Assembly (NCBI GenBank): GCA_014905825.1
Contig: JACGCN010000049.1
Coordinates: forward strand, 273,265 to 337,264
DNA from: Lyophyllum atratum
Lineage: Eukaryota; Basidiomycota; Agaricomycetes; Agaricales; Lyophyllaceae
Length of the DNA stretch: 64,000 nucleotides
Direction: 5' to 3'
Shown here: one piece after another, positions 34,331 to 46,238 of the stretch
Position numbering within the stretch: position 1 is the stretch's first letter
Layout: each line of letters begins with the position of its first letter
The notes under the pieces: generated by a model
What the model saw: the letters and a program-made list of their open reading frames with translations, nothing else
Told to the model about the DNA's origin: nothing
Database searches by the model: none
Translations under genes and position numbers: made by a program

Positions 34331-35270
34331 AAGGAGGACGTACGAGGTTGGCACAGCAGAGCTGCGTTGTGCTATATATTATCTCGTCTTGGCCAAGACC
34401 GTGGAGAGTAGAAACGACAAGTAATCGAATCAGAACCGATTCGCGATCCAAGTCTCTTCCGACCCCCAAGACAACATGAACAATGTCCAACAACGGCGAA
34501 CGTGCGTACATAGAGTGATGCCAAACCAAAGGTAGATGGGGAGGCTAGTTCAGGACTAAGGGTCGTTCGTATACATCGGCTGTTTCTGTCCCGCATTCCA
34601 GGGCTCGTTAGGCCGTGCATTGGCCCGAAGAAGTGAGAGAAATGCGTGGATACTTGGTGACATATGTAAGGTTCGGCTTTGTTGCTGAGGCTTGTCCTTC
34701 TTAAGGCGGTCGTAAAAAGAGTCCAGTATCCCTATAATCAGACATGTTCTTTTCGTCGATCATCTGTCGGGCTAGAGGTTCCAAAAAGGGTTCAAAATCC
34801 ATGGTGATTGGTCTGAACAAGAAAAAGACTATGATAGGCATACCTTGTGGTCGCCCAAACTATGTTGGTGGCTGAGATAGAGTCAAACGGATAAGTCTCG
34901 ACATACTTTCCAAGCAGAGAGCGCATAGGGCTCGAGGCTTGAGAAGACTTCAACGAGGAAGTTGGCAGAAGGCAGTGCAAGGCAGTACTACTACTTGGGC
35001 AAAATTTGCGTGACGTCAACATCACATGCACCCATACTCTATACCCTTCGCGCCGCCCCCTGTTATGACACCACTGACAGTGACACGGCCCCATAGACAC
35101 GCGTCATGTATCAAGGACTTGAGCTTCCTCGTCATCGCAGAAACTCTTATATAGACCCTTCCCTGACCCTGTTACGACTTAAATCAACAATCTTTCCCAT
35201 CTTCACAAGTTACAAAATCCCAACAACACTTTCACGAACCTAAACCTTTATTTCATCCCCACTAGACATC
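34331..35270. other. Gene-free stretch
   Basis: About 0.94 kb between the pseudogene and the small hydrophobic gene. The last 130 bp are CA/CT-rich with a TATATAG element near 35146, suitable as the promoter and leader of the next gene. Confidence 0.35.
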
Positions 35271-35599
35271 ATGGTGAGGCATCCGAACCATGTATACGAA
35301 CTGCTCAATGATCTGATGACAAAATCCAGGGTTCTATATTCTCTGCCATCGGAAACGGTATCAATGCTGTCATCAGTGCGATCGCTGCTGTCATTATGGC
35401 CATCGTCGGCGCAATAACAGCTGTAAGTATTTTTCAGCTATACCACGACATTCGGAAAGCTCAACGCCCGTTTGATTTACAGGTCATCGTCACAATATTT
35501 GACGTAATCGGAGACATTCTTTGCTGCAGATGCTGTGGCTCGCGGAGACGAACAGGGCGCGCTTTCAGTGGCCGCAGACGAATGGCAAGAAGCTATTAA
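35271..35599 (+). CDS. Small hydrophobic Cys-rich-tail protein (basidiomycete family)
   Basis: Exons 35271-35273 (the ATG alone), 35330-35422 and 35483-35599 encode 70 residues. The mature sequence begins MGSIFSAIGNGINAVIS. It has one long hydrophobic stretch rich in Ile, Ala and Val, then ILCCRCCGSRRRTGR and a basic tail ending RRMARSY. The pattern of a glycine-initiated hydrophobic helix, CCRCC cluster and Arg tail is a short protein that I recognise as multicopy in Agaricomycetes, with no known function. Gly2 (MGS) and the CCRCC cluster would suit N-myristoylation or palmitoylation; that is inference. Confidence 0.75.
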
Positions 35600-35862
35600 T
35601 ATGCACGTTCACGATTCGACGCAACTTACGATTTTATACCCCTCACAATCCATGGACTCGCAATCACGGCATCACACTAATTACTCTATGTATCCCTATA
35701 CCCGCTATCTATAGCGTAACTTCATTTTGATCTATTCAGTTCCACCACCCAGTGTGTTCGAAATGTAGTTGAAGATCCTCGAGTCAGAAAATCGATTCTA
35801 CGGGGGTGAGAATTTCTTTGTGGATATGTAAAGGTGGATCGTGAATCCTCCCGTGCATTCCT

Positions 35863-37065
35863 CTAGAGCCTAGAGGAACGGGCGGAATGCATCCATCTCA
35901 AGAGTAGTCTAAGAGCCAGGTGCCCGAGACTGGTCAACCTTTGCCGACGCTCTTCTTGTCTATGCCTCTCCGAGACGAAGCGAATGATCCCCAATCCATG
36001 ACACGAAGGTAAATAGGGCAAGCACATATCAACGATAACCTGAGGTACGTCGGTAGAGAGTAAGAATTCCACTCGGATGGTGAAGCTCGAGAGACGAAAC
36101 TTTGTGGCCGCATTGGCGAGAAGACTGTCGAGATCTATCCAGTCGCTAGCAAAGCTATTCATCAGAGTGGACATGAAGAGCCCTAATTTAACCTCCCGGA
36201 GCTGAGTTCGCAGCGTGTGCGTTGCGAGAATATCGTGGAGGAGTTTTGGCGAGCCGTTGCAGAGCAATTCCAAGGACCGTAGGTCAGCGTTCCGGCTGAG
36301 GTTAATATGTTCGGCTTTACCATACATTAGCGAACTGTTCGGTGAAAAGCAGTAGTACGAACCTGCCCGGTCAGCATGCCACAGGACAATCGTGAGGTAT
36401 CGCAGAGAAGTGCCTAGTGCCCGTATAGCAGCGCCAACGTGTTTTAGGTGTTCTTCATGAGGCTGATCTATACGAAGTCTGGATAGGGTTGGTAACGGGT
36501 CTAATGACGTGAACCAGGCTAGGAATGTGTCCAGCGACGATAAATCGATGCTTAAAGTGTGCCACCCCCGTGGTGGCGATATTCGTGCAGAAGGTTCCGT
36601 CTCCTTTAACCATGAGCAGCCAACCAACATCACAGTCTGAATACGGGGAAAAGAGCAAAGCAGATTGGCCAGCACATCGAACGCCGCAAAACGGGTGTTG
36701 CGCAATTCCAGGTGGGTAATCAGCGTAAAAGCGGCTGAGAGTCTATACTGCATCCCCTGGTTTATCTCTGATCGCATAATGTACAGTGAGGTGATGGATG
36801 GGAAGAGGTCGATCTCATGTGGGAGAGAGTACGCGTAGAAGTTCAGCAGTAGGTTGCGAGTGTATGGTGAGAAGATGGACGCGATGTCGACGGCGTCGAT
36901 GATGAGGTCGTACGGGCTGATGGAGAAGTCGGCCATGAGGTGAGATCTGCTGCGCGAGAGCCATGCCTTGCACATTACACTGCAGGTAGCGAGTGCCGTA
37001 CGATCGTCGCGCAGGTGATCGATGATTACATCGACGAGTTCTTGGGGAAGTGTCGGGATCGGCAT
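35863..37065 (-). CDS. F-box protein (class 2)
   Basis: A 400-residue open frame starting MPIPTLPQELVDVIIDHL with LATCSVMCKAWLSRSRSHL, the class 2 F-box. The rest is LRR-like. A 48-nt in-frame segment (coding for about GSYYCFSPNSSLMYGK) begins GTTCGT, carries GCTAAT and ends AAAG, so it may be spliced out; both forms stay in frame. It is divergent from the class 1 F-box gene at 37373, with 307 bp between start codons. Probable SCF substrate receptor. Confidence 0.78.
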   Translation of the reverse strand: MPIPTLPQELVDVIIDHLRDDRTALATCSVMCKAWLSRSRSHLMADFSISPYDLIIDAVDIASIFSPYTRNLLLNFYAYSLPHEIDLFPSITSLYIMRSEINQGMQYRLSAAFTLITHLELRNTRFAAFDVLANLLCSFPRIQTVMLVGCSWLKETEPSARISPPRGWHTLSIDLSSLDTFLAWFTSLDPLPTLSRLRIDQPHEEHLKHVGAAIRALGTSLRYLTIVLWHADRAGSYYCFSPNSSLMYGKAEHINLSRNADLRSLELLCNGSPKLLHDILATHTLRTQLREVKLGLFMSTLMNSFASDWIDLDSLLANAATKFRLSSFTIRVEFLLSTDVPQVIVDMCLPYLPSCHGLGIIRFVSERHRQEERRQRLTSLGHLALRLLLRWMHSARSSRL

Positions 37066-37372
37066 CTGGAAGGCCGCGTTAAAGAGCTCGACGATAGTAT
37101 ACTGCGTGGCAGAAGAATGTGGCTAATCTTCAAGTTAGGCCTGAGCTGTTCTGTACGTAGTCAATGAGATGAGCCAAGGTTCAGTGAAGCTCGCTTTGGG
37201 ACTGTTTGATGGCGGACAGTGTGGGTAAAAATTGTCTAGGGCCGGGTAACGCGCGTCTTGAGAACAATTAGCATCTCTCGCAAATTTTCATCGTCTCTGC
37301 GACTGCAGAGGCTTGCAGAGGTTGCCCGTGTCGGTTCCTGAAATTTCAACTATCCCAAAGACGATTATCACG
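37066..37372. promoter_or_regulatory. Divergent promoter region of two F-box genes
   Basis: 307 bp between two start codons on opposite strands, so it must hold both promoters. No specific element was identified. Confidence 0.4.
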
Positions 37373-38984
37373 ATGCATCCTTGCCTTGCCATTCCCGATC
37401 TGCAGTCGCGTATTTTCGAACACTTCCCCACTGTACACAGGATTACGCTTGAACCGGAGTCAGATTCCATGCGTACTCTTGCACACCTCGCCAGAACGTG
37501 CCGAGCTTTCACCGGTGCACCCCTTTCGTCAACTCTGAGGTTTCCCTCGCTGAATGTTGTGTGCCGGTCGTGATTCAGAGCCTGCTCTCACTGTTTTATG
37601 GCGCAATCAAGCGACATTGGGGCCCCTGGTAGAAGTTATGCCGTGCCGCATATTGGGCCGGAAAAGTGGCCAACGCAAAGTAGTACGTTAACCCCGCAAA
37701 AGGTTGATTACTTAGTGTTCAATTGTTCATCAGAGATTCATACGCCCCCCAGGAGACGCAGATTGGGCAAGGTTCGAGTATTATGCACGGAAAATCCGTG
37801 CTTTCGGCTCCTATCACCATAAGCATAGTCTGCCCATTCACAATGAGGTGATGATGATGCTCGCGAGCTATCGTCCAGCTCGTTGTATACTCCCCAATCT
37901 ACGAGAGATTACTCTTCAAATGAGCGACTCTGAGGATGAACTCTCCCTCCTCTTCGCGCAGTGTCTCCTTAGCAGCACTATTCAACATGTATGGCTCATA
38001 ATCGATGAAGAACGCCATGCGAGCCCTACCCTGATCTCAGCTATACGTCGCAACTGTCCCAATATCCAGCAGCTTAGCCTCAAGTTGTCCGCTCCACGCC
38101 ATTCCACAGTTGTCCTTGCTTTGAATGACTTAATGTGCACCTTGCCACGTCTTCAAACCCTTATTGCACCTCTCCCCATACCAATGGACACACTGCTCCA
38201 CCTCAGCATGCTGCCCTCACTGGGAACGCTTCATATGGAAGGAATAGTTTTCAACGGTTCCCAAACCATCGAACTCCTTGCGTCGCAGGATAATTGCTTT
38301 GCTCGGCTTCACAGTCTCCTTTTCTCTGTGTCATCGCTCGAGGAACCCACCCTTGTGATGAATGCAGTACATCGCCCACTGTCGAAGTTGGGGGTTCAGC
38401 TAAGCCAAATCCCAGCTTCAATTCAAGCAAATAACTTCATTACCGCCATCACACGACACCCCTGCCGCAACTCTTTGAGGCACCTCAACATATCCACAAA
38501 CCCCCCCATACTTGATACAGAGCATTCTGACGACATCACCAACATTCACGCTCTCTTCCTCCTTCCAGGGATTGAAAGCCTCGAGCTTAATTGTAGGCCA
38601 TTCGCCGCTGCTGTGGACGATGCCTGGCTTGCCACGGCGGCTGCGACATGGCCACGTCTATCAACTCTCATGATCCACTCAAAGACAAAATCGACACTCG
38701 CAGGGCTTATGCCATTGGTCAGACGCTGTCCTCTTGAATACATCAGCATTAGTGCAGTCTGGGCGCCCTTCAATCTGCGATGTCTCGACCCAGTTGTCGG
38801 AAACACCCTGGTCGAGAGCATTTTGATGTTTAAGTCAACTATCGAAGGGGATGTATTAGCCGTCCTGCGATGTCTGTTAGCCATGTTCCCGAGGTTAACC
38901 CGGGTCAGCCAAACAGGGGGCCGTGAGGGAGCCACGCGGTGGGCTGAGCTGCAACGATCGCTCGATAGGAGCCTCCAATGCTAA
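37373..38984 (+). CDS. F-box/LRR protein (class 1)
   Basis: Exons 37373-37514, 37579-37682 and 37734-38984 encode 498 residues. The F-box begins MHPCLAIPDLQSRIFEHF and continues LAHLARTCRAFT, then PALTVLWRNQ. Intron positions equal those of the gene at 18907: after the F-box, and before the D-W-x-RF-x-YYA-x-KIR segment. Downstream are irregular leucine-rich repeats with DAWLATAAATWPRLSTLM near the end, the counterpart of WLAEAAMAWPHLSRLM in the other copy. Likely SCF substrate receptor, target unknown. Confidence 0.78.
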
Positions 38985-39469
38985 GAAGCCTATGAATTGA
39001 GTGCAGCATGGACAATATCTTTACGGGAAGCAGCCTTTGGAATACCTTATCATTCGAACCAAGTACGTGAATCGTAAGCCAGACAAATAGGATGGAGTGT
39101 ACGTTTAAGTCCCCACTGGGTTAGACACTCTTGGTGCGAGAGCACAACAGCCACAACGAGCATGCACAGGCGGTGGGAGCATAAATGCAGGTTCTGAGAG
39201 GATACACACCACACACCTCAAAATGGCCGTTCGCAGTGATATAGACGAATAGAAGGATTAGAACGTTGAATTTCTGAGGGACGACTGCCTCAGATCGTTT
39301 ATGCCAGCTAAATTGTTTCCAACATTCGATGTCCGGGTAAACACATTACATTCGTCCAAGAATCCCCAGCAGGACGCGCACATCCATCTTCCTATAAAGA
39401 AAATGAGCTCACACCCCGCACTCAAATTTCCAAAAGCGCTTACCCTCCCGCCAACCACATACCTCATGC
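38985..39469. other. Gene-free stretch between convergent F-box genes
   Basis: 3' flanks. Open frames at 39258-39531 on both strands are shadows of each other and of the gene end. No other feature was seen. Confidence 0.35.
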
Positions 39470-40666
39470 CTAACTCGAGATATCCTCCCCCCACGAGCGC
39501 AGCGCTATCGGGCCCTTCATCCTCTTCCTAACACCCAACGCCCGCTCGCGCTCCGACACAAACTTCACCATCCCCTTCACACCAGCCAGCGGCATGAAGC
39601 GCCCTTCCACCGTCGCTTGATCCACGCCCGAAATGAGGCTATGCGCGTATATACGAAGCGTTATACTCTTTAGCCAGCGCGACCCAGCGACGAGGTGGTC
39701 GAGCTGGCTCCAGTCGAGGAGATCGAGGTTGGGGATGTTGCTTTTGCCCTCGTAGATGGTTAGTGTGAGATCCTCGAGGGCTGCGTTCCGAGCCTGGGTG
39801 TGCGGAAAGATGAGGCGGTGGAGGAGTTTGGGCCAACCGTTGATGAGCGTGAAGGAACGGAGGTTGGGGTTGTGGCTGAGATCGAGGCTGTCGGTGAGGA
39901 GATCTGAGGGGTGAGGGTATGGTTAGCGAAGGTTTGGCGGCGAAAGGAGGAAAGGAGGACCTGTGCTTCTGTGATCCCTGAGATCAAGTGTCAGGTGCTG
40001 GAGAGAATTACCAAGACTCTTGATAGCCGTTCCAACAGACGCCATGTGAGGTTCTCCGATGCCGCAGAGCCGCATGGTGGTCAGTGGAGGTAGGGATTCG
40101 AGCGTGTTAAACCAATCGAGGAAGATGTGGAGCCACGAAGAGAGGATATTCAGGGTATGCAAGTGTGGAGGCAGACAGAGGCCGGGCGCGAGTTGTTCCG
40201 ACTCTTCTTTCCACAGACCTGCGAAGACAGTCAGGGTCTCCAACGCAGTACAACGACAGATGGTTTGGAACATCTGCTCGAACGAGTCGAATGTGACTTG
40301 GTTCAATTCCAGCAAGGTGATATTTGAGAAGAGAAGTGGTATCTGGGTGACCATATCTGCGGTAGGCGTTGATACACGTAGGTAGAACGAGGTGATGGAA
40401 GAAAAGTGTTGAATTCCGGGTGGGAGGATGTTTGTGCCGGCCAGCATGAGTCTCCGTGTGGCCACCGCAAAAGTTGAAGGCTGCGGCAAAGAGTGTATAT
40501 CATCGAAACGTCGATAGTCGAGGAGAACGTCCGCGAAGAGGTGGTACCGGCTGCATGCCAGCCATGCCTTACAAGCGAGACAGCATGCGCAGAGAGCGGC
40601 CCGATCGTCATGCAAGTGGTCGATGATATAGTCGATGAGCTCGTGCGGAAGCATCACATTGTGCAT
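39470..40666 (-). CDS. F-box protein (class 2)
   Basis: Exons 40666-39961 and 39903-39470 give 379 residues. The start was set at MHNVMLPHELIDYIIDHL because the class 2 F-box begins there; an upstream in-frame extension has no family content. CLACKAWLACSRYHLFADV follows the F-box. The single intron falls just before LLTDSLDLSHNPNLRSFTL, the same place as in the class 2 genes at 21356 and 44137. LRR-like C-terminus. Probable SCF substrate receptor. Confidence 0.78.
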
Positions 40667-41240
40667 TGCAGACCGTGGCCTCAGGCTTCGCTGGTGACTA
40701 GGTGTAAAGTTTACGTCGTCTACGCGTGGGCGAAGATGGTGGGTGAAGAGAAGAGCGTAGCTGTGCAACCATTGAGCTGACTGATGGCCAGTATTTGAGG
40801 TTCTGCGTGACGCGGTTATTAACACCGACTCGGACGCGACCCGTCAATCAAGCCGCCCCTTGGTCGCCCCTGTACATGTCTGAGCAATCCAGTTAATGTA
40901 GTAAGTAACCGTGCTAATCAAGTACCTCAGAGCGATTAAAGTGGACTGCAAGATCGATTGAAGCTGGCCGTAGGCTGCAGTCTCGGCGAGCGAGGTGGAT
41001 GAAGAGGACTGCAGCCAAACTGCAGCATGATTTCAGGAAGACGGATCTTGCATCAGTGCACGCGCTCGCGTCGGGCTGTTGATCCTTGTTAACTTTAAAG
41101 GCTCTCCTCGTCCTCGTCCACGTGCGGGTGACGCAATTACCAATTCCAGATGTTCTTGGTAACAAGTGACAGCAAGTTTGCTTGCCTGCTTTCTTCATGC
41201 AACCACCATCTCCCCTTTTACTCCCCATCCACTGTTAGAC
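40667..41240. other. Divergent promoter region
   Basis: 0.57 kb between the F-box gene (-) and the membrane protein gene (+). No defined element was recognised. Confidence 0.35.
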
Positions 41241-42718
41241 ATGGCGACGAGAACGTCGGCCGTCCACACAACTCTACCTCTTCGTCGAAGAGGGAACGGA
41301 CTCGACAGAAGGGGACCGACGACTCATGCGATCACCCTGAACAGGAGCTCCGGCAGCCTCACCTCGTCCAATTCGACAAAGGACTTCTCCGTTGCGTCTG
41401 ATGTCGAGGAAACTCCATTCGAAAGGGATAAACCTAGACAACCGGTGACGTCAGACGACGGATCCGAAACCGAACGGAGTGAGGACGAGAGTGAAGGCGA
41501 GAATCAGAACGAGAACGCGCACGCGCCGGACACCCACAATACACGCAGAAAGGATCCCCCGCTCGCATCCATAGACACGTCTCATTTATCGCCGAATGAC
41601 CGCTCCAGATCCAGCCCCGATTCGCCCAAATCGCGCGCGTGGTACGAGTTTGACCTTGCTGTTGTCGTGGCCCTCGTCTCGCCCATCGGAAATTGGCTCA
41701 CAGGCGGAGACTACATCAAGAACGTATTACTTATCATCCTTCTCATTTTCTACCTGCATCAAATCATCGAAAGTCTGTCCTCCTAATTTTTCACCAATTT
41801 TAACTCTGACGTCAACCTTCAGTCCCATGGGAGCTTTACCGCAAAGCCCGACCCCGCCGACGTGCCCCAGAATTTCCTCCTTCCAACGCAGAAGACAGAT
41901 ACAAGGATGTTGCCAGCTCCGAGCTCAGGATGCTCGAATTTTTCTTTCTTGGCATGACCGCTCTCTCGCCCTTCTTCGGAGCCATGTTCCTGCGTTACGC
42001 CACCGCCGCCGTCATTGGAGAAGAATCCGTCTCCTGGTTCAGCACGGCACTATTTGTGCTCGCGACGGGCATGCGCCCGTGGGCGCACGTCATCGACCGC
42101 TTCCAGCAGCGCACCGAAGACCTGCACGACGTCATACACTACCCCTCTCCTAATCTCACCGCCGAGGACGTGCACGTGCAAATGGCCGAGATGATCAAGC
42201 GCGTGGAGCACCTAGAAACGGCGCTTACGAAGGCGAAGGAGCGGCTCATCGACGCCACGGAGGAGGTGTACGAGTATGTTGACGAAGCGGTCACCGCGGT
42301 CGACCGTACGGTCAAGAGGCACGAGAGGAAGTATGACAAGCAGGAGGCGAAAGTGAATGAGATGGAGCAGACGCTGGAGGGTCTCAAGGGGAAGGGGAAG
42401 CAGAAGGCAGGGCCGACGATCGCGCACGCACCCGCCGCCACGCCCTCGCTGCTGGCCAGCATCCTCCCCGCATGGATGTTCACCGCCCCGCCCCAACGAA
42501 GCCTGTACGCCTCCCCCCATCACTCACCGAAGCACACTCTCCGCTCGTTCCCGTCGGCGTCCTCTATACACCTTGAGACGATTCCCGAGGAAGAAACAAC
42601 GAAATACCCAGTCCTCGCTCAGCCCCTGAACCTCACCTCGCTCGTGCTCTCCCGCGTCGGATATCTCGCTACGATGCCCCTCCGCGCTGTCGTCCGTATG
42701 GTCCTCCGCAGATATTAG
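41241..42718 (+). CDS. Conserved multi-pass membrane protein with coiled coil, unknown function
   Basis: Exons 41241-41772 and 41823-42718 encode 475 residues. A Ser/Asp/Glu-rich disordered N-terminus of about 135 residues precedes two membrane segments around LAVVVALVSPIGNWL and NVLLIILLIFYLH. Two more follow the intron, near MLEFFFLGMTALSPFFGAMF and WFSTALFVLATGMRPW. A coiled coil follows (EMIKRVEHLETALTKAKER and VDRTVKRHERKYDKQEAK). The C-terminus has a final hydrophobic patch. I recognise the layout as conserved in Agaricomycetes but know of no assigned function. Confidence 0.75.
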
Positions 42719-44136
42719 GCCTGGTTTCCCTGTTCTCCTTCTCCTGCTCTCGCTCCAGCCTCCCAAACACGATTGTTACCACGGCTCGCATTGCATTTTA
42801 TCCCCCCTCACACCATTATCGTGAATCATTCCTGAACCTTCGCATTTGGCATCCCATGTTGTACTTTTTCCCGTGTCGGGCATTAACTTTATAGCATTGA
42901 TACTTTATATTGAGCTCGACGTGGACTATGTAGCTTCCTTGTACTTCACCTCCTGTATTCTATATTAATACCGCCCACCTCGGTATCGGCAGGTTTGGAC
43001 GTCATGGCCTCGAAACACGTCACCCTCTTAACATCGTCATGCTGTGGTTGTGCGCAGTGAGGCTTATCTGAGTCTCTATCCGATGTCGCGACTCACGATC
43101 TCCTGTTCCATGGCGATAGACTGCACTATTACATCGTATCTGTTCCGTTATGACATCGAACGGGTCGTGAACCGGCGCCGATTGATATCAAGAAAGTCAA
43201 GAATTCGAAGCGAGAAACAGAGTCGCCCGGTAATACTTACTCTCGACATTCCAGCGACTCCGCTCAGCTATGGAGCCGTATGTACACGCATCGTGCGGGA
43301 AAAGTGGGTGCATGAACTTCTCTTTCGCCTCAGGGCAGTGTTGTTGGTTGAGAAAATCAAGATGATCATCCAACATCAAGATCTCGTCAGAGTTTAGCAG
43401 ACGTTGCGCACGTTAGGTGCTTCGTCGAATCGAAGAAGCCTCTTCACCCCTCTCGATTCCCGATTGTCCTGCTGCCCCACCTCTAGGATTCGGAAGGCTG
43501 ACCGCTCGCATTCCCCATACGAATCCTGGTTGTCCTCTCTCCGATAACATATCAATGGATAATACACCGCTCTCGTTCTGGATAGTAATCTGTTGAATCC
43601 CAAAAAAAGTGCCAATCTTCCTAGGCTTCGCTATCTCGATTGCCTATCGTTCAGTCTCGCAGTCTCAGAGCTATCATGGTCACATCAAGACATCGTCCTC
43701 CCCAGGGGCCTCCCTCTCAATGACGCCGACGGGCCTGGAGTCATCGCAACACCAAATTTCGATGCAAACTGTGGCTGAAAGCCTTCGGCACTATCGCAAA
43801 ATCAAGGAACACCTGTGTCGAGGGGAAACATACTTGAGATGCTGGGGCCGAGACCAGCCTCCCAGAGAAGGACACGAACGTCCGAGGATGTCGATGAACG
43901 CCGCGCCCAGTCATTTGCTTATGTACTATGACGCAGCCACGGCTCCCATGCCGAAGTTTCAAGCCGTTTGGCCCAAGTTTGGCCTTGTGTACTTGCAAAG
44001 CTCGCGGTAATCTAATCACAAGGCTTGTGATGACTGGAACGCCCATCTTCTCCGAGTCACAAATCCACCTCCACTTAGGAATTGCACAGGATTCCATCAG
44101 CAGTAAGCTAACGTGCTTATAACTTTGTAACTCAGC
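42719..44136. other. Gene-free stretch, 1.4 kb
   Basis: Short frames on both strands at 43044-43615 and 43609-44196 overlap and contradict each other. None has a domain, and no consistent exon chain was found. Confidence 0.4.
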
Positions 44137-45314
44137 ATGTCTTTCCCAGTACTGCCTCGGGAGCTCATCGATATGGTCATCGACTACCTGCATCACGATC
44201 AGCCGACTCTCATGGCTTGCTGTCTTGTGTGCAAGGCATGGATACCTTCAAGTCGATACCATCTACTCTCCGACATCCGGTTAGATTATTTGACAGCGGA
44301 CAGAATTCTCTGCGCACCACAGCTACCATCCGTCGCTGGGTTCATCCGCAGGTTAATGATTTGCGACATGTATCCTCTCCCACCAGGGATTGAGGTGTTC
44401 TCGTCAATTACGTCTTTATACATCTACGGGTGCCTTCCTTACGCGCAGATGCGCGTCATTCTCTTATCCATGTTTCCCATGCTCACTTATTTGGAACTTC
44501 ATGGCCTCAAATTCAAGAGCTTCGGTGAAATGGTCGAATTCTTCTGCTCCTTCCCCCGGATCAAGACCTTGACGCTGTCCTGCACCTGGGAGAATGACAA
44601 GGACTCTTCCCTTCACGCGTATCCCTCTTCGACGATACGTACGTTGAATATAAGGGCTGGGTCACATGCACTCTTGCCCTGGCTTACGCATTCGATGCCA
44701 CCGCAACTTTCTACGCTTCGGATATTCAGGCTCTCGGCAAAACATGTATTGCCCCTCCAAGCTGCTTTAAAGGCTTTAGGTGGCTCTCTTCACCGCCTTG
44801 AACTTGGTTTGTGCTCTTGGATGGAAGCAGGTCTGCCAAAGCACCTCCCAATCTGGGCAAAACTGATATGTACCTTTCAGATTCCTTCGTAGGCAAGATC
44901 AACCTCCATCATAATCTCGCTCTTCGGTACTTTATGCTCCACAACGCGTCGTCGACTCTATTCCAATCCGTTCTACAAGTTCTAATACGGGATACTTCGG
45001 TCACCGAAGCCCATCTCATAAGTAGTTACGGGGGCAAGATTCCTCGTCCAGACCTCCCTCCTTGGTCTGTGCTTGACCACTCGATCGCCAACCCTGCGAT
45101 AAATCACCATCTATCCCATGTGATCGTTCGCCTTGACGTGATGCGTCACGACTTAAGGGATCGAATCATCAATGAGGTTAGAAGCTGGCTGCCGTTGTGC
45201 GCTGCGAGTGGAATTCTTCAATTTAGGTCCGAAAAGAAAACGGTGGCCTCGATGAGAGAGTGGTTGACAGGGCCTATCTCATCCCGTTCCTGGGGGGATA
45301 CACTCGTCTATTGA
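44137..45314 (+). CDS. F-box protein (class 2)
   Basis: Exons 44137-44830 and 44893-45314 give 371 residues. The F-box is MSFPVLPRELIDMVIDYL plus LMACCLVCKAWIPSSRYHLL. The intron sits before the N-LHHNLALRYFML segment, as in the other class 2 genes. LRR-like body and SRSWGDTL ending, matching LRSWGEDI in the 39470 gene. Likely SCF substrate receptor. Confidence 0.8.
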
Positions 45315-46238
45315 GTTCATACTTAGTAGCTGGTGAGAAATCCCTGACATAAAATTCGCGAGTTAGTGACTTTCTATCCTAGGCCCCGAAAATCTGTTCA
45401 GGAGTGCGCGACGATGCCATGTCCTCTTACGGTGTTCGACCAGTTCGCCCGTCATTCTCAAATTCCCACACAGCGGCAGAAATAGAAGAAGTTACGAATT
45501 CAGAGAAGACTAGAGCATGCAATCTATCGCGAACTTGGGGGACGAACACTCCAGTCGAAGAAGTTGAGTTGCCGCCCTCATTCACCGTGACGATGTGACC
45601 CATTTTGAGCCTTTCGCTCAGAATACAACCAGTCGCATGACACCCGAATGACATCGTACCTTTGAATTTGGACCCGCAGCGTCCCTGAATCAGGTGTTCA
45701 AAGCAATGGACATGAAGGATTTGCATGGACGACGCGGACAAGCAGGCGCTTCTTGAAAGTAAACTGCACAGCCACCACACCTATTTTCCCAAAAGGGTAA
45801 CCTCATACTATCATCCATTTCTAGACCGGCACTCCACCCATCCACCCACCGCATCCAGACCTTGATATTTCCGCATTTGCGCGTCCCCTTGTCCCTGCCT
45901 TATTATTTTTGCATTTTCGCCCTGCTTTCCCCTCATCCTCGGGCCGTTTACAGTGACTCACGACCCGACGCGCTACCTTTCCCTTGTTTCCAAACAGGCA
46001 GCACACTTGTCTCGTTGTCCACCTGCCCAAAGTCCTTGAAATCGTTGCCCCCCGGCTCTACGCAAGTGCTCAACACGCAGCCTATCCACTTCTAGCAAGC
46101 GGCTCTTGTTTAATTTTCTTCTAATATGACGCTTCCGTCCTATGCCCAGGATATCACCGTTTCGTTCTATCCTCTCTCTGATTATCTCCCCTGCCTCGTC
46201 TCTTGGTTAAGACGTCGTGACAGGGTGTTTTAGTTAAC
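45315..46238. other. Gene-free stretch upstream of the first receptor
   Basis: Contains a short frame at 45404-45598 with no family content. The last 400 bp are pyrimidine-rich, as expected of a long 5' leader for the receptor gene. Confidence 0.35.

Noticed and set aside
37598..37822. Apparent frameshifts in the F-box gene at 37373
   Set aside because: A 51-nt GT-AG intron at 37683-37733 restores one continuous frame, so it is not a pseudogene.
43044..44010. Several 60-130 codon frames between the membrane protein and the F-box gene
   Set aside because: They overlap on both strands, show no domain and cannot be linked by splice sites into one model.
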